41,219 nt of DNA from Mycobacterium sp. Marseille-P9652 (GTDB lineage Bacteria > Actinomycetota > Actinomycetes > Mycobacteriales > Mycobacteriaceae): NCBI RefSeq assembly GCF_902652685.1, contig NZ_CACRUY010000047.1, forward strand, positions 1-41,219, read 5' to 3'. Below the pieces are notes generated by a model. That model was not told where the DNA came from and made no database searches. It saw only the letters and a program-made list of their open reading frames with translations. Every line of letters starts with the position of its first letter. Within the stretch, counting starts at the first letter, position 1. Made by a program: the position numbers and the translations under genes. This document shows positions 38,856 to 41,219 of the stretch, piece after piece.

Positions 38856-39947
38856 CTACGGGTTGATCGCCAGGAAGACGTAGGCGGCGAGCAGCACCAG
38901 ATGCAGCTCGCCCTGCAGCCGGGTGGCGCGGCCGGGCACGACGGTCAGCATGCTGATCACGACGGTCAGCGCCAGCAGCACCATCTGGACCGGCCCCAGG
39001 CCGAGCACCAGCGGTCCCTTGAGCCAGATCGACGCCAATGCGATCGCGGGGATGGTGAGCCCGATGCTGGCCAGCGCCGAGCCGTAGGCCAGGTTCAGGC
39101 TGATCTGGATCCGCCCGCGCCGCGCCGCGCGCACCGCCGCAAGGGTTTCCGGAAGCAGCACCAGGGCCGCGATGACGACGCCGACGAAGGTCTGCGGGAA
39201 ACCCGCTGCGGACACCGCGCGTTCGACCGCCGGTGACTCCTCCTCGGCCAGGCCCACGACCGCGAGCAGCGCCACGAGCAACAGCGCGAGGCTTGTCAGG
39301 GCTGCCTGATTGCTGGGCGGGTCGGCGTGGCTCTCGTCCTCGAAGAGGCGCTTCTGGCCGCGTTGCGCCACCGGCAGGAAGAAGTCGCGATGGCGAACGG
39401 TTTGCGTGAACACGAACAACAGGTAGAGCCCGAGCGAGGCGACCGCCGCGAACGCCAGCTGGCCGGGCGAGAATTCCCTGCCGACATGGCTCGTCGTAAA
39501 CGCCGGCAGCACGAGGCTCAGCGTCGCCAGCGTGGTCAGCGTCGCGAGCGCCGCCCCGGTGCCCTCGGCGTTGAACAGCGTCACGCCGTACCGCCGCGAC
39601 CCCAGCAGCAGTGAGAGCCCGGCGATTCCGTTGGTGGTGATGATCAGCGCGGCGAACACCGTGTCGCGGGCCAGCGTGGCGGCCTCGCTGCCGCCGGACG
39701 CCATCAGCTCGACGATGAGGGCCACCTCGATGACCGTGACCGCGGCGGCCAGCACCAGCGACCCGAGTGGCTCCCCGACCCGGTGGGCGACCACCTCCGC
39801 GTGGTGGACGGCGGCGAGCACCGCGCCGATCAACAGCATGGCTACGAGCGCCGCGAGCGCCGGCTGGAGGTGGCGGCCCCAGATCAACGCCAGCACGCCG
39901 ACGGCGAGCAGGGGCATCACCGCGGTCCACGTCACCCGTTTGAACAT
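38856..39947 (-). CDS. chaA: Calcium/proton antiporter of the ChaA (CaCA) family
   Basis: A 363-aa membrane protein with about eleven helices in two inverted halves, each with the acidic ion-binding motif of the family: GEPLGSLVLAAAVTVIEVAL in the first half and VLLPETLAAVRAARRGRIQISLNLAYGSALASIGLTIP (landmark) in the second. It exports Ca2+ or Na+/K+ in exchange for protons; specificity cannot be read from sequence. A central cytoplasmic loop (about 200-225) is charged (KRLFEDESHADPP). It is Rv1607-like, 3 aa longer than I remember. ATG 39947 is the start. The 98-nt region to the kinase gene carries the divergent promoters. Confidence 0.93.
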   Translation of the reverse strand: MFKRVTWTAVMPLLAVGVLALIWGRHLQPALAALVAMLLIGAVLAAVHHAEVVAHRVGEPLGSLVLAAAVTVIEVALIVELMASGGSEAATLARDTVFAALIITTNGIAGLSLLLGSRRYGVTLFNAEGTGAALATLTTLATLSLVLPAFTTSHVGREFSPGQLAFAAVASLGLYLLFVFTQTVRHRDFFLPVAQRGQKRLFEDESHADPPSNQAALTSLALLLVALLAVVGLAEEESPAVERAVSAAGFPQTFVGVVIAALVLLPETLAAVRAARRGRIQISLNLAYGSALASIGLTIPAIALASIWLKGPLVLGLGPVQMVLLALTVVISMLTVVPGRATRLQGELHLVLLAAYVFLAINP

Positions 39948-40033
39948 CGACCGCCATTGTCATGGACGACGGCCGCCGCCGCTCGCCCCACCGCATCCGC
40001 GCGAATCCCCGGTGGCCGCGGGCACCGCCTCAG

Positions 40034-40039
40034 TAGCAT
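40034..40039 (+). promoter_or_regulatory. -10 box TAGCAT, leaderless start of the kinase gene
   Basis: TAGCAT is followed by exactly 6 nt and ATG at 40046, with no ribosome-binding site. Confidence 0.55.
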
Positions 40040-40045
40040 GCTCCC

Positions 40046-41219
40046 ATGCCGCAATCCGACGGCCTCGCCGAAGGCGAGGTGTTTGCTGGGTACACGATCG
40101 TCCGGCGCCTCGGCGCGGGCGGGATGGGCGAGGTCTACCTGGCGCAGCACCCGCGGCTGCCCCGCCGCGACGCCCTCAAGATCCTGCCCCGCGACCTGAC
40201 GTCGGATGACGAGTTCCGCCAACGCTTCAACCGGGAGGCCGACCTGGCGGCCAGCCTCTACCACGAGCACATCGTGGGCATCCACGACCGCGGCGAGTAC
40301 GAGGGCGCGCTGTGGATCTCGATGGACTACGTCGAGGGCACCGACGCGGCGCGGTTGCTGCGCAGCGACTATCCCTCGGGCATGCCGAAAGCCGACGTGA
40401 TCGAGATCATCTCGGCCATCGCGGACGCACTCGACTATGCGCACGCCCGCGGGCTGCTGCACCGCGACGTCAAGCCGGCCAACATCCTGCTCACCTCGGC
40501 TTCCGAAGCCAGCCCGCGGCGGCGGATCCTGCTGGCCGACTTCGGGATCGCCCGCGAACTGGGCGAGATCAGCGGCCTGACCGCGACGAACATGCTGGTC
40601 GGCACCACCGCGTACTGCGCGCCGGAGCAGCTGCAGGGAGCCGACATCGGCGCTCGGGCCGACCAGTACGCGCTCGGTTGCACCGCGTTCAACCTGCTCA
40701 CCGGGACCGCGCCGTTCCACCACTCCAACCCCGCCGTCGTCATCAGCCAGCACCTGTCGGCGCCGCCACCGCTGCTCAGCGAGCGGCGGCCGGACCTGGC
40801 CGACCTCGACCCGGTCATCGCCCGGGCTCTCGCCAAGAACCCGGAGGAGCGCTACCGCACCTGCGCGGAGTTCGCGGCGGCGCTGGCCGGCCGACCGCCC
40901 ACCGCCACGCCCGAACCCGAGGGTGTCGGAGCCACGACAGCCGCACCGACGCAAGGGATTCCGGGCCCGACCGAGGTGGTCGCGGCGACCGCGGCCGGCT
41001 CACCCGCCGCGACCGGCGCGCGCGGCCGCTGGCGGGGGCCGGCGACCGTGATCGGGGCGCTCGCCGCCGTCGCGTTGCTGGCGGGGGCCGCGGTCCTCGG
41101 GGTGCACGCCTTTCGCGGGCCTTCGGGGCAGTCGGCGGGCGGCGGCGCGGCGCCGCGGGCGGGCCCCCCCCCGACCCGCGCGGCCTCCCCGGCGCCGCCC
41201 ACGCCGGCGGCCCCACCGA
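40046..41219 (+). CDS. PknF-like membrane Ser/Thr protein kinase (3' end outside window)
   Basis: This is a eukaryotic-type (Hanks) kinase of the PknB/PknF group, open to the right edge (391 codons present). The kinase domain spans about 12-275: Gly loop LGAGGMGEV at 22-30, catalytic Lys 45 in [16 protein letters not shown] with Asp 141, DFG with Asp 165, and an activation loop [19 protein letters not shown] with Thr residues for autophosphorylation. [13 protein letters not shown] is typical of PknF relatives. An Ala/Thr/Pro-rich linker, one membrane helix (about 333-354) and a Pro/Ala-rich extracellular start follow. PknF phosphorylates Rv1747 in M. tuberculosis; an Rv1747-like gene lies at the other end of this window. 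The exact orthologue cannot be fixed without the C-terminus. Confidence 0.93.
   Translation, partial: MPQSDGLAEGEVFAGYTIVRRLGAGGMGEVYLAQHPRLPRRDALKILPRDLTSDDEFRQRFNREADLAASLYHEHIVGIHDRGEYEGALWISMDYVEGTDAARLLRSDYPSGMPKADVIEIISAIADALDYAHARGLLHRDVKPANILLTSASEASPRRRILLADFGIARELGEISGLTATNMLVGTTAYCAPEQLQGADIGARADQYALGCTAFNLLTGTAPFHHSNPAVVISQHLSAPPPLLSERRPDLADLDPVIARALAKNPEERYRTCAEFAAALAGRPPTATPEPEGVGATTAAPTQGIPGPTEVVAATAAGSPAATGARGRWRGPATVIGALAAVALLAGAAVLGVHAFRGPSGQSAGGGAAPRAGPPPTRAASPAPPTPAAPP

Overview
The window is high-GC actinobacterial DNA. It is almost certainly a slow-growing Mycobacterium, and probably an M. avium-complex-like or related non-tuberculous species (genus firm from the proteins, species inferred). 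Most genes follow, in reverse order of numbering, the block known in M. tuberculosis as roughly Rv1632c down to Rv1607. From memory of that genome these are: DUF402, coaE, rpsA, polA, the DUF35/thiolase pair, pdtaR, cya, a DUF308 protein, cydABDC, Rv1619, tesB1, pykA, Rv1616, Rv1615, lgt, trpA, trpB, trpC, Rv1610, trpE, bcpB and chaA. No database search was possible, so synteny statements rest on recall.

Layout. 1-4.2 kb: the 3' part of an Rv1747-like FHA-ABC transporter, a DUF402 protein, a stand-alone ATP-dependent DNA ligase and a small secreted protein. 4.3-11.3 kb (minus strand): DUF2889 protein, coaE-GrpB fusion, rpsA, a five-helix DMT transporter and polA. 11.4-13.0 kb: a coupled DUF35/thiolase-like pair. 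13.1-13.9 kb: the ANTAR response regulator pdtaR, with a tRNA-Leu(CAA) gene diverging from it. 13.9-16.8 kb: an accessory-looking islet next to the tRNA (a GT-C-like polytopic membrane protein and a tiny lipoprotein). 16.8-24.7 kb: class III adenylyl cyclase, a DUF308 membrane protein and the cydABDC operon for cytochrome bd oxidase. 24.7-26.7 kb: a divergent LysR/EamA-exporter pair wedged tightly into the conserved block. 26.7-31.6 kb (minus strand): DUF2156 acyl/aminoacyltransferase, acyl-CoA thioesterase, pyruvate kinase, DUF2752 and TM2 proteins. 31.6-38.3 kb (minus strand): trpE, trp-associated membrane protein, trpC, trpB, trpA and lgt, tightly packed and often overlapping by 4-8 nt. 38.4-41.2 kb: a BCP peroxiredoxin, a Ca2+/H+ antiporter, and the 5' part of a PknF-like membrane Ser/Thr kinase that runs off the window.

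How the genes work together. cydA/B make the terminal oxidase and cydD/C the ABC exporter needed for its assembly. trpE-C-B-A make tryptophan from chorismate and anthranilate (trpD and trpF/priA are not in the window). rpsA, polA, coaE and pykA are housekeeping. PdtaR (RNA-binding) and Cya (cAMP) are signalling proteins.

Regulatory reading. Eight genes show a TANNNT -10 box ending 6-8 nt before the start codon. This is the arrangement of mycobacterial leaderless transcripts, and it settles several start codons. The strongest regulatory signal is a perfect 9-bp inverted repeat lying on a -10-like TACAAT box in front of cydA. It resembles BlaI/MecI-family operators and suggests direct repression of cytochrome bd. 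Other points for a second look are a DUF402 gene whose conserved N-terminus is preceded by ATT instead of ATG, a tRNA-Leu(CAA) with a short class-I variable loop, a thiolase-like protein without the GHP histidine, and two intergenic repeat elements.
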